This document shows positions 1 through 6,116 of a DNA stretch of 7,336 bases, one piece after another; position 1 is the first letter of the stretch; each line of letters starts with the position of its first letter. This stretch comes from Trebonia sp035294225. Lineage in GTDB: Bacteria > Actinomycetota > Actinomycetes > Streptosporangiales > Streptosporangiaceae. Location of the stretch: positions 1 to 7,336 of the forward strand of contig DATGLH010000044.1 in the NCBI GenBank assembly GCA_035294225.1. The letters are read 5' to 3'. Both the position numbers and the translations under genes were made by a program. The notes beneath the pieces were generated by a model, which did not search any database, was not told the origin of the DNA, and saw only the letters and a program-made list of their open reading frames with translations.

Positions 1-377
1 TGGTGCAGCACCACCCGGGCGTGCGGCAGCACCGACCTGCGGTCCGCCGTCCCGGCCGCCAGCAGCACGGCACCCACCCCGATGGCCTGGCCCACGCAGG
101 TGGTGGCCACCGGCGCCTGGATGTAGCGCATCGTGTCGTAGACGGCGAGCATGGCCGGCAGGTCGCCGCCCTCGCAGTTGATGTAGAGGTTGATCTCCTG
201 GTCCGGGCTCTGCCCCTCCAGGAAGATGAGCTGCGCGGCGAGCGTGTTGGCCACGCCGGGGTCGATCGCGGTGCCGAGGACGACGATCCGCTCGGTCAGC
301 AGGTGCGAGTAGACGTCCATGATCCGGTCGCCGCGCGGGTGCTCGGCGATGACGTTGGGGATCGTGTAGCTGCTCAT
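1..377 (-). CDS. ClpP-family pseudo-protease subunit, 3' end cut by window edge, catalytic Ser replaced by Gly
   Basis: Reading leftward from the ATG at 377, 125 codons are visible and the frame runs off the left edge. The fold signature is clearly ClpP: INLYINCEGGD (residues 62-72, the family's substrate-groove Gly-Gly), YDTMRYIQAPVATTCVGQA (80-98) and LPHARVVLH (117-125). The family nucleophile block is GQAASMGA; here it reads GQAIGVGA, so the serine position is Gly100 (codon GGG, bases 80-78). The catalytic His position is kept (His125); the Asp lies outside the window. The subunit is therefore predicted to lack peptidase activity, like ClpR-type subunits of cyanobacteria and plastids, and to act in a mixed ClpP barrel in the cytoplasm. 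Its start overlaps the stop of the upstream active clpP by four bases (ATGA), which implies translational coupling and joint assembly. The family call is secure; the inactivity is inferred from the missing serine. Confidence 0.9.
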   Translation of the reverse strand, partial: MSSYTIPNVIAEHPRGDRIMDVYSHLLTERIVVLGTAIDPGVANTLAAQLIFLEGQSPDQEINLYINCEGGDLPAMLAVYDTMRYIQAPVATTCVGQAIGVGAVLLAAGTADRRSVLPHARVVLH

Positions 378-988
378 GAGCCGGACCGCAATCCGAACGG
401 CCGCTTCTTCGACGGCATCACCTGTCCGAATGACCCGGCGATCTCGTCCACGAAGCCGTAGTCACGAGCCTCGGCGGCGCTGAACCAGTGGTCGTGCCTG
501 GAGTCCTCGAAGATCCGCTCCACCGGCTGGCCGGTGTCTTCCGCGATCAGGCCCAGCACGGTGTCGCGGGTCTGCCGCAGGTCGTTGGCCTGCAGTTCGA
601 CCTCCACGGCCGAGCCGCCGATGCCCGCCGAGCCCTGGTGCATGAGGATGCGGGAATGCGGCAGCGCGAACCGCTTGCCCTTCGTGCCGCCGGACAGCAG
701 GAACTGCCCGGCGCTGCACGCGATCCCCAGCGCCAGGGTGGCCACGTCGCACGGCACGAGGCGCATGATGTCGCGGATCGCGAGCATCGACGGCACGGAA
801 CCGCCGGGCGAGTTGATCCACAGCGCGATGTCCGCGTCCGGGTCCTCGTCGGCGAGCGTCAGCAGCTGCGTCGCCAGCAGGGTTCCGTTGTCGTCGTCGA
901 GCACCCCGTCGAGGACGAGAATGCGCCGCTGCAGGAGGGAAAGCCGGGTTCGTTCGGTGAAGACTGGGACTTTTTCTTCCTGTGCCAT
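374..988 (-). CDS. clpP: ATP-dependent Clp protease proteolytic subunit (catalytically complete ClpP)
   Basis: This 204-residue protein has the usual ClpP length and is a serine peptidase of the S14 family. It forms the degradation chamber that works with a Clp/Hsp100 ATPase in the cytoplasm. Visible landmarks are INSPGG (58-63), the nucleophile block GIACSAGQFLL with Ser92 (88-98), KGKRFALPHSRILMHQ with His117 (103-118), and FEDSRHDHWFSAAEARDYGFVDEI with the probable catalytic Asp162. The triad is therefore intact. The nucleophile block departs from the common GQAASMGA: Gln is lost and Cys91 precedes the serine, suggesting a divergent paralogue rather than the housekeeping copy. The ATG at 988 is chosen because the family N-terminus (PVFTERTRLSLLQRRI) starts right after it, although only a weak ribosome site precedes it. 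The next gene overlaps by four bases and encodes an inactive homologue. A 32-bp palindrome ends 40 bases upstream of the start. Which numbered actinobacterial clpP this is cannot be decided here. Confidence 0.95.
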   Translation of the reverse strand: MAQEEKVPVFTERTRLSLLQRRILVLDGVLDDDNGTLLATQLLTLADEDPDADIALWINSPGGSVPSMLAIRDIMRLVPCDVATLALGIACSAGQFLLSGGTKGKRFALPHSRILMHQGSAGIGGSAVEVELQANDLRQTRDTVLGLIAEDTGQPVERIFEDSRHDHWFSAAEARDYGFVDEIAGSFGQVMPSKKRPFGLRSGS

Positions 989-1028
989 GGCACCAGCGTG
1001 CGCGATGAGCGGCCGGATCCGCGCGCCA

Positions 1029-1060
1029 CGCTGCCGTGGGCAGATCTGCCCACGGCAGCG
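1029..1060 (-). terminator. Perfect 32-bp palindrome, probable terminator of the DUF1918 gene and/or operator of clpP
   Basis: The two 16-base arms are exact reverse complements with no interruption, centred between 1044 and 1045 on AGATCT. As RNA this gives a 14-bp GC-rich stem closed by a GATC tetraloop. On the minus strand it starts 7 bases after the DUF1918 stop codon (1068-1070), where a factor-independent terminator is expected. No T-run follows, which is common for actinobacterial hairpin terminators. It also lies 40 bases upstream of the clpP start, so binding of a dimeric regulator is a second possibility. The palindrome is certain; its role is inferred from position. Confidence 0.55.
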
Positions 1061-1067
1061 AGCGGGG

Positions 1068-1259
1068 TCAGGTGCGGGTCGGGTGCTCGATCACCGCGTC
1101 CGGGCCGGGAAACAGCAGGCGGGTGTGACCGTCGTCGAACCGCACCAGGTACGGCGGCGCGCCCTTGTCACCGTGTACCTCGACGATCTCGCCGTGCTGG
1201 TCCGGGTGCCCGACGACGTTTCCGTGGATACAGATCCTGTCACCGACAGCCGCTTCCAT
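1068..1259 (-). CDS. DUF1918 domain small protein
   Basis: This 63-residue protein matches the actinobacterial DUF1918 family from end to end. It has an N-terminal VGDRICIHG (5-13), a central HGEIVEVHGDKGAPPYLVRF (22-41) and a terminal DDGHTRLLFPGPDAVIEH (42-59). The pattern of short beta strands with conserved Gly, Asp-Asp-Gly-His and Pro-Gly-Pro suggests a small SH3-like barrel. No biochemical function is established for the family that I can name. The start is well supported: a GGAGGGAGG ribosome site (bases 1274-1266) stands 6 bases before the ATG. The protein has no membrane segment or signal peptide and should be cytoplasmic. It lies in the same direction as, and 98 bases downstream of, the methyltransferase gene. 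A strong palindrome separates it from clpP, so it is probably its own transcription unit or the end of one. Confidence 0.93.
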   Translation of the reverse strand: MEAAVGDRICIHGNVVGHPDQHGEIVEVHGDKGAPPYLVRFDDGHTRLLFPGPDAVIEHPTRT

Positions 1260-1339
1260 GCCAGGCCTCCCTCCGCGTTGAGGTGTCCCTACCTAGGCCA
1301 GCCTTGCACGGCCCGCCCGTCATGGCCAGCAGCCGATAT

Positions 1340-1353
1340 CCGGACAATTCCGG
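1340..1353 (-). terminator. Short hairpin just after the methyltransferase stop
   Basis: CCGGA and TCCGG arms flank a 4-base loop (CAAT), giving a perfect 5-bp stem. It starts 4 bases downstream of the methyltransferase stop codon (1358-1360). The stem is short and no T-run follows, so it could be a weak terminator or chance in GC-rich DNA. Confidence 0.25.
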
Positions 1354-1357
1354 CGCG

Positions 1358-2191
1358 TCACGGTTTCCTGCCGACGCCGCCCCACAGCGCGGCGCGCGCT
1401 GCCGCTTCCTCCGCGCTGGCAGGGCGCCACTGCTGGACCGGCACCACGCCCGGCTCGACGAGCTCTAGGCCGTCGAAGAACGTGGCGACCTGCGCCTGGC
1501 TGCGGGGGCTGACGCGCTGCGGCAACAGCTGACTTAGCCGTGCCGCGGCCTCCAGCGCGCCGGGCGTCTGCTCCATGCCCCCCGCCACGTGCGTGATGAC
1601 CAGGAAGCTGCCCGGCGGCACCGCCTCCATCAGCTGGACGACGAGCCGGTACGGATCGTCGTCGTCGGGGATGAGCTGCAAGATCGCCAGCAGCATCACG
1701 CCGACCGGCTTACGGAAGTCCAGCAGTTCCCCGGCCGCGGTGAGGATCTTGCCGGTGTCGCGGGCATCCGCGTCGAGGTATCCGGTCGCGCCTTCCGGGC
1801 TGCTCGTCAGCAGCGCGCGGGCATGCGCGAGCACGATCGGGTCGTTGTCCACGTAGACGACACGCGATTCGGGAGCTATCGCCTGGGCAACTTCGTGCGT
1901 GTTGTTCGCTGACGGCAGGCCGGTCCCGATGTCGAGAAACTGCCTGATCCCCGCCTCTGCCGCCAGGTACCCGACCGACCTGCGGAGGAACGCGCGGTTG
2001 GCGCGCACCGAGGAACGCATGTCCGGGTAGATGCGGATCGCCTCGTCGCCGACTTCCCTGTCCGCCGCGAAATGGTCCTTGCCGCCGAGCCAGTAATCGT
2101 AGACCCGCGCGACGTGCGCGACGCTCGTGTCTATCTCCGGCGGTTCGCGGCCGTCATCCGGCACGGTGCTACGCCACATGCTGCTGGTCAT
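1358..2191 (-). CDS. SAM-dependent methyltransferase, DUF574 / Methyltransf_19 family
   Basis: From the ATG at 2191 the protein is 277 residues, the family's usual size. The signature of this actinobacterial family is present near the N-terminus: DTSVAHVARVYDYWLGGKDH (21-40), followed by AADRE. The Rossmann methyltransferase core shows motif I FLDIGTGLP (85-93), the acidic end of strand 2 VVYVDNDP (111-118, Asp115 likely to contact SAM ribose), and GVMLLAILQLIPDDDDP (164-180). A strand-helix unit, PPGSFLVITHV (192-202), follows. Substrates of the family are mostly unknown. A TTG start at 2257 would add 22 residues; it has a better-spaced GGAAGG site (2269-2264), but the added segment holds no family motif. 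AAGGCGG precedes the chosen ATG. No membrane segment is seen, so a cytoplasmic enzyme is expected. It is separated from the upstream efflux gene by an AT-rich region, suggesting its own promoter. Confidence 0.92.
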   Translation of the reverse strand: MTSSMWRSTVPDDGREPPEIDTSVAHVARVYDYWLGGKDHFAADREVGDEAIRIYPDMRSSVRANRAFLRRSVGYLAAEAGIRQFLDIGTGLPSANNTHEVAQAIAPESRVVYVDNDPIVLAHARALLTSSPEGATGYLDADARDTGKILTAAGELLDFRKPVGVMLLAILQLIPDDDDPYRLVVQLMEAVPPGSFLVITHVAGGMEQTPGALEAAARLSQLLPQRVSPRSQAQVATFFDGLELVEPGVVPVQQWRPASAEEAAARAALWGGVGRKP

Positions 2192-2314
2192 CAGTGGTGC
2201 CGCCTTGCCGTCGGGGTGGTCCGGTGAGTTTCCGGTGTAGGTGCAGATAACCGGCAATGCCTGCCTTCCGCCTCAAATCTATCCCATGCGGCACAGCCCC
2301 GCCCCCCGGCGGCC

Positions 2315-2372
2315 GTTTCATGATCCGGTAAGTTTTTCATACCTATTCCGAATTTTCTATACATCATGAAAG
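2315..2372. promoter_or_regulatory. AT-rich intergenic island with a 9-bp inverted repeat upstream of the methyltransferase
   Basis: The 212 bases between the transporter stop (2404) and the methyltransferase start hold a sharp AT-rich patch (about 2313-2386) in otherwise GC-rich DNA. TTTCATGAT at 2316-2324 is the exact reverse complement of ATCATGAAA at 2363-2371, and another TTTCAT lies at 2335-2340. A short ATTCCGAAT palindrome sits at 2345-2353. The setting fits a promoter with operator sites for the methyltransferase. No convincing -35/-10 pair could be fixed; TAGATT, read leftward around 2279, is one -10 candidate. The repeats are seen; the function is inferred. Confidence 0.4.
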
Positions 2373-2403
2373 ATTTTTCGGTTCGAGGGGCCGGGCGGGC
2401 CGG

Positions 2404-3669
2404 TTATGCCTGGGCGCTGCCCCTGGTGAGCAGCGCCTGACCGCACAGCGCCCCGGCGCACAGCACGCTGAGCAGCAGGCCGGCCGCTGTCGCGCCGCCC
2501 TGCCCGCCGAGGCCGGCCAGCGGTGACGCCGCGGCACCGAGCATGAACGGCAGCGCCCCCAGCCAGGCCGACGCCGTGCCCGCGATCGAGCCCTGGCCCG
2601 CGAGAGCCAGGGCGGTCCCGTTCGGGCGCATCATTCCGAACGATGCCACGAAGACGAAGAGCGGGACGAGCAGGGCCGCCAGCGGCGGGTGCCCGGTCAG
2701 CGCGCCCGCCAGGAAGGCGAGCGCGCCCGCGGCCATGGCCAGCAGCGACGCCCGGACTACCCGGGCCACCGGCAGGCGGCGGACCAGCCGGGCGCCGAGC
2801 TGGGCCATCGAGGTCAGCCCGATGGCGTTGATCGTGAAGAAAAGGCTGAACAGCTGCGGCGACTGATGGTAGGCGTCCTCGACGATGAACGGCAGCGCGG
2901 AGATATAGGTGATCAGCGCGGCGGTGCCGAGCGCGACCGCCAGCGCGTTGCCCGTGTAGCGCCGGTCGCGGAGCAGCGTCCGGGAATCGTCGCGGAGCTG
3001 ACGGAACCGGGGCGGCGTGCGCCGGTCCGGCAGCAGCGTCTCCGGCAGGAACCAGCCGGCGGCCAGCAGCACCAGGCCGATCGCCGCGAGCACTCCGAAC
3101 ACCCCGCGCCAGCTCGTGAACCGCAGCACCTGGCCGCCGGCCACGGGCGCGAGCACCGGCGCCAGCCCGAAGACCAGCGTCAGCGAGCCGAGGACGCGGG
3201 CCAGTTCGGTGCCCTCGTACAGGTCGCGGACGATCGCGAGGCTGAGCACCACGCCGACCGCCCCCGCCATGCCCTGGAGGAAGCGGAACGCGATCAGCGC
3301 GCCGATGTCCGGCGCGGCCGCGCACGCGATAGACAGCACCGTGAACGCCGCGAGGCCGGCCAGCAGCGGGCGGCGGCGCCCCATCCCGTCGCTGACCGGG
3401 CCGGCCACCAGCTGCCCGACGGCAAGGCCGGCCAGGCAGCCGGAGAGCGTGAGCTGGACCAGCGGCTGCCCGGCGTGCAGGCTGGCGGCGATCGTCGGCG
3501 TGGACGGCAGGTACATGTCCATCGAAAGCGGGCCGAACGCGGACAGCGCCCCGAGCACCGCCAGCATCCCCAGTCGGCGGCCCGGCCCCGCGGGCGGCAC
3601 GGCCGGGCCCGTCATGGCCCCGCCGGACTCCCCGGCCTCCGGGGCGGGGGAGCCCTCAAAGGTTTCCAT
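2404..3669 (-). CDS. MFS multidrug efflux transporter, Bcr/CflA type
   Basis: This 421-residue protein has about 12 hydrophobic segments in two halves, split by the basic loop around 212-240 (DRRTPPRFRQLRDDSRTLLR). The first segment carries LSMDMYLPSTPTIAASL (48-64), the hallmark of Bcr/CflA drug:proton antiporters with its membrane Asp51. MFS motif A follows as SDGMGRRRP (93-101), and the antiporter motif C as APVLAPVAGG (170-179). It should export a small toxic compound through the cytoplasmic membrane in exchange for protons. Known relatives handle bicyclomycin, chloramphenicol or sulfonamides; the substrate here is not predictable. The first 30 residues are Pro/Gly-rich and beyond the family norm, so ATG at 3615 (Met19) is a plausible alternative start. 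Neither start has a strong ribosome site. The start lies 17 bases after the dioxygenase stop, so the two probably share an mRNA. Confidence 0.93.
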   Translation of the reverse strand: METFEGSPAPEAGESGGAMTGPAVPPAGPGRRLGMLAVLGALSAFGPLSMDMYLPSTPTIAASLHAGQPLVQLTLSGCLAGLAVGQLVAGPVSDGMGRRRPLLAGLAAFTVLSIACAAAPDIGALIAFRFLQGMAGAVGVVLSLAIVRDLYEGTELARVLGSLTLVFGLAPVLAPVAGGQVLRFTSWRGVFGVLAAIGLVLLAAGWFLPETLLPDRRTPPRFRQLRDDSRTLLRDRRYTGNALAVALGTAALITYISALPFIVEDAYHQSPQLFSLFFTINAIGLTSMAQLGARLVRRLPVARVVRASLLAMAAGALAFLAGALTGHPPLAALLVPLFVFVASFGMMRPNGTALALAGQGSIAGTASAWLGALPFMLGAAASPLAGLGGQGGATAAGLLLSVLCAGALCGQALLTRGSAQA

Positions 3670-3686
3670 CGTCGGCGGAGACGGCC

Positions 3687-4508
3687 CTAGGCACCCCCGG
3701 CGGGTATCGGCTTGGTGCCCTTGAGCAGGATCCGGTTCATCACCCGGCGCTGGCCCTGGTAGTCATTGACCGCGAAGTGCCACGTCTGCCGGTTGTCCCA
3801 CATGGCGATCGACCCCGGCGCCCACCGGAACCGGGTCACGAACTCCGGCCGGGTCCCGTGCTCGAACAGGTACCGCAGCAGGGGCAGGCTCTCCCTGCGG
3901 GTCCAGCCCTCGAAGCGGGTGGTGAACTCGGGGTTCACGTACAGCACGCTCCGCCCCGTCTCCGGGATGAGCCGGACGACCGGATGCAGCGGTCCCTCGG
4001 CGGCGTCGTACTCCGCGACCGACGGCTCGGGCGGGTCGGTCTGCTCGTAGCTCAGGCCGAGCTTGCGCACGTTCGCGTGTACCGCGCGCAGCCCGAGCAG
4101 CGTCTGCCGCAGCCCGGGGGACAGGGCCTCGAAGGCGGGTCCCATCCCGGCCCACTGCGTGTCGCCGCCGTAGGGCGGGACCTCCTGGGCGAACAGGATC
4201 GTGGCCACCGGCGGCTCGTCGAAGCACGTCATGTCGGTGTGCCAGCCCTCGCCGATGGCCCGTGTCTGGTCTGGTTCCTTGCGCAGTTCCTGCTTCACCC
4301 GTATCTCGCCGAACCGCCGGGCGAAGCTCTCCCGCTGCTCGGCGGTCAGGTGCTGGTCCCGGAAGAAGATGACGCCGTGCTCGGCCCACGCCCGCCGCAC
4401 GGCCTCGTAGGTTTCGTCCGGGTAGTCCCGGGTCAGGTCAAGGCCGCGGATCTCCGCGCCGATCAGCCCGCCGGCCCGGTGCACCTCCGGCAACGTCACC
4501 GTTTCCAT
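3687..4508 (-). CDS. TauD/TfdA-family Fe(II)/2-oxoglutarate-dependent dioxygenase
   Basis: Counting from the ATG at 4508, the protein has 273 residues, typical for the family. It opens with the conserved GGLIGAEIRGLDLTRD (13-28) and HGVIFFRDQHLT (44-55). The iron-binding triad is HTD (His90, Asp92) and His244 in WDNRQTWHFAVNDY (237-250). GGDTQW (114-119) is the family motif next to the 2-oxoglutarate site. Arg255 and Arg259 stand 11 and 15 residues after the distal His, the spacing of the 2-oxoglutarate and substrate arginines in taurine dioxygenase. The enzyme should be cytoplasmic and couple oxidative decarboxylation of 2-oxoglutarate to hydroxylation of an unknown substrate. Sulfonates, sulfate esters, phenoxyacetates or natural-product intermediates are all possible. 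A TTG start at 4625 would add 39 residues with no family similarity. No clear ribosome site precedes the ATG. The gene is followed at 17 bases by an efflux pump. Confidence 0.92.
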   Translation of the reverse strand: METVTLPEVHRAGGLIGAEIRGLDLTRDYPDETYEAVRRAWAEHGVIFFRDQHLTAEQRESFARRFGEIRVKQELRKEPDQTRAIGEGWHTDMTCFDEPPVATILFAQEVPPYGGDTQWAGMGPAFEALSPGLRQTLLGLRAVHANVRKLGLSYEQTDPPEPSVAEYDAAEGPLHPVVRLIPETGRSVLYVNPEFTTRFEGWTRRESLPLLRYLFEHGTRPEFVTRFRWAPGSIAMWDNRQTWHFAVNDYQGQRRVMNRILLKGTKPIPAGGA

Positions 4509-4597
4509 GACGCAATCATCAGCGGGAATCGCCGTCCGGGTAATCGGGCATGGGCACAGGAGGGCGCCCGCTGAACGCTCGGGTGAGCACAAACCAA

Positions 4598-4617
4598 CTT
4601 CGTGAAGGAGCACGAAG
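4598..4617. promoter_or_regulatory. 7-bp inverted repeat in the divergent intergenic region
   Basis: CTTCGTG (4598-4604) and CACGAAG (4611-4617) are exact inverted copies around a 6-base spacer, AAGGAG. They lie between the dioxygenase start (90 bases away) and the hydrolase start (51 bases away). This is a normal location for an operator serving either or both divergent genes. The spacer resembles a ribosome site on the plus strand, but no start codon follows at a useful distance. The function is inferred only from position. Confidence 0.35.
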
Positions 4618-4653
4618 CCCGACAAAGCACGCGAAAAACCGGCCCGCGGCGGG

Positions 4654-4659
4654 TACAGT
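4654..4659 (+). promoter_or_regulatory. Candidate -10 element (TACAGT) for the hydrolase gene, possibly giving a leaderless mRNA
   Basis: TACAGT fits the actinobacterial TANNNT -10 pattern. It ends 8 bases before the ATG at 4668, so transcription would start at or next to the start codon, as in leaderless messages. No good -35 hexamer is visible upstream. A perfect 11-base palindrome (4643-4653, arms CCCGC/GCGGG) abuts it. A weak GAGGG directly before the start codon would allow ordinary initiation if transcription begins further upstream. Confidence 0.35.
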
Positions 4660-4667
4660 GAGGGCTG

Positions 4668-6116
4668 ATGGTCAGAGGAGAACGGGCTATTTCCGGGTTT
4701 TTCCGCCGGACTCGCACCGCAGCCTTCTACGTGTGCACGCTCCTCGCCGTCACGGCGGGGGCCATCTGGCTCGGGCTGCGGGTGACCCCGCTACAGACGG
4801 TCTCGGCCGCCGGGCAGACGGCGCAGGTCGGCGCCACGCTGCCGAACGCCAGCCTCAAGGGCCCGGGCGAACTGGATCTGTTCGGCCAGGTGATGGCGAC
4901 CAAGCCGCAGTTCACCGGCCCGATCCGGCCCAGGCTGGCACTTGAGCGCGTGACGATCGACCCGCAGGTGGTGCGGGTGCTGCGCGCGGAGGGCCCGCAG
5001 CGGGTCGAGCTCACGCTCAGCCAGCAGCTGGCGGCCGCCTGGGAGCGGTACTTCCTGTGGGAGTCGCTGATCGCCGCCGGGTTCGCCGTGATCCCCCTGG
5101 TCGCGATCGCCGCGGTGCGCAAGAGGCCGGCGATCTGGAAGATGGTCCTCATCGGCGTCGGGTGCGTCTGCCTGGTGAACGTCGGCGGCATCGTCCTGAC
5201 CGCCTCCGGCACGCCGAAGGTGCTGCGCAGCGTCAAGACGCTCGACGACCTCGTGGGCGTGGACCCGCTGACCGAGCCGCCGCCCATCGGCAAGCCGCAG
5301 CCGGGCGTGCAGGCCGTGGTGATCGGCGACTCGACGGCGGCCGGCTACGGCCTGCCCTGGGGGCCGGACCCGAGCGAGGAGGACAAGGCATGCGGCCGCT
5401 CCCCGGACTCCTACGCCAGCGACCTGGCGGCCGCCAACAACTGGAACGTGCTGAACCTGGCGTGCGGCAGCGCGACGATCATGGACGGCCTGCTCGGCCC
5501 CGAGGTGCTGTCCGACGGCCAGATCGCCGCGGCGCAGCTCCCGCGGGCCGAGGCGGCCACCCACGCGAAGCTGATCATCGTGAGCGTCGGGGCGGACGAC
5601 CTGTCCTGGTCGGTGATGACGCGGCTGTGCGCGGCCGCCACGGTGTGCAACGACAAGGTTTCCTCCGCCTACTTCAGCCAGCTGCTCGACTCGTTCACCC
5701 GCAACTACTACGAGCTGCTCAGCGACCTGGACAAGCTGCCGGGGCACCCGGCGGTGCTCATCAACGAGTACTACTCTCCGTTCGGCTCCTCCATCGGGTG
5801 CCTGGCGCGTTACGGGATGACGCCGGCCAAGGAGGAGGTGCTGCTGGCCCGGCTGGGGCAGCTGAACACGGTGCTCGCGCAGGGCGCCGCGCAGTTCGGG
5901 TTCGGGATCGCCGACCCGCAGTTCAAGGGCCACGAGCTGTGCACCGCGGACCCGTACGTGCAAGGCCCCGGCGACCAGGCGCCGCTGCACCCGAATGCGG
6001 CGGGCGAACTGGCGATCGCGCTCGCCGACGAGCAGGCCATGCCGGCGCTGTCCCCGCCGGTGGTCGTGGTGCCGACGCCCTCGCCCTCGGTCACCTCTCC
6101 GCCCGCCCTGGGATAA
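4668..6116 (+). CDS. Membrane-anchored SGNH/GDSL-family hydrolase
   Basis: The 482-residue protein starts with a basic N-terminus and a membrane segment (about 18-38). An approximately 90-residue loop and a hairpin of two more segments (about 129-150 and 158-180) with a basic cytoplasmic turn RKRPAIWK (151-158) follow. By the positive-inside rule the catalytic domain (about 214-455) faces outward. Block I is VVIGDSTAAGYG with nucleophile Ser222, and block II is LACGSA with Gly267. Block III is VGADDLSW (307-314), with Asp where many relatives have Asn. The catalytic His is His441 in LHPNAAG. No Asp stands three residues before that His, so the enzyme may use a Ser-His dyad as in some Streptomyces esterases. 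Six domain cysteines (242, 266, 321, 327, 378, 425) could form three disulfides, which suits an extracellular fold. The C-terminus is a Pro/Ser/Thr/Val tail. The substrate is unknown; an ester on a lipid, cell-wall polymer or sugar is likely. Confidence 0.91.
   Translation: MVRGERAISGFFRRTRTAAFYVCTLLAVTAGAIWLGLRVTPLQTVSAAGQTAQVGATLPNASLKGPGELDLFGQVMATKPQFTGPIRPRLALERVTIDPQVVRVLRAEGPQRVELTLSQQLAAAWERYFLWESLIAAGFAVIPLVAIAAVRKRPAIWKMVLIGVGCVCLVNVGGIVLTASGTPKVLRSVKTLDDLVGVDPLTEPPPIGKPQPGVQAVVIGDSTAAGYGLPWGPDPSEEDKACGRSPDSYASDLAAANNWNVLNLACGSATIMDGLLGPEVLSDGQIAAAQLPRAEAATHAKLIIVSVGADDLSWSVMTRLCAAATVCNDKVSSAYFSQLLDSFTRNYYELLSDLDKLPGHPAVLINEYYSPFGSSIGCLARYGMTPAKEEVLLARLGQLNTVLAQGAAQFGFGIADPQFKGHELCTADPYVQGPGDQAPLHPNAAGELAIALADEQAMPALSPPVVVVPTPSPSVTSPPALG

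Noticed and set aside
989..1028. Possible ClgR-like operator upstream of clpP (CCGC-N5-GCG on the minus strand)
   Set aside because: Only a short GC-rich half-match is present, which is expected by chance at this base composition, and I could not recall the exact consensus well enough to support it.
488..1532. Two long overlapping plus-strand open frames (about 330 codons each) across the clpP, DUF1918 and methyltransferase genes
   Set aside because: They are opposite-strand shadows of three clearly recognisable minus-strand genes. Their translations are Arg/Pro/Ser-rich with no family motif and span intergenic DNA.
2689..3724. Plus-strand open frames opposite the Bcr/CflA transporter
   Set aside because: The minus strand encodes a complete transporter with all its motifs. 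The plus-strand products are Gln/Arg/Ala-rich low-complexity sequence typical of GC-rich antisense frames.
3777..4574. Plus-strand open frame opposite the dioxygenase
   Set aside because: The dioxygenase has its full iron and 2-oxoglutarate motifs on the minus strand; the antisense product has no recognisable domain.
4509..4625. N-terminal extension of the dioxygenase from a TTG codon at 4625
   Set aside because: The extra 39 residues lie in the divergent promoter region, include the inverted repeat, and have no family similarity. The ATG at 4508 directly precedes the conserved N-terminal motif.
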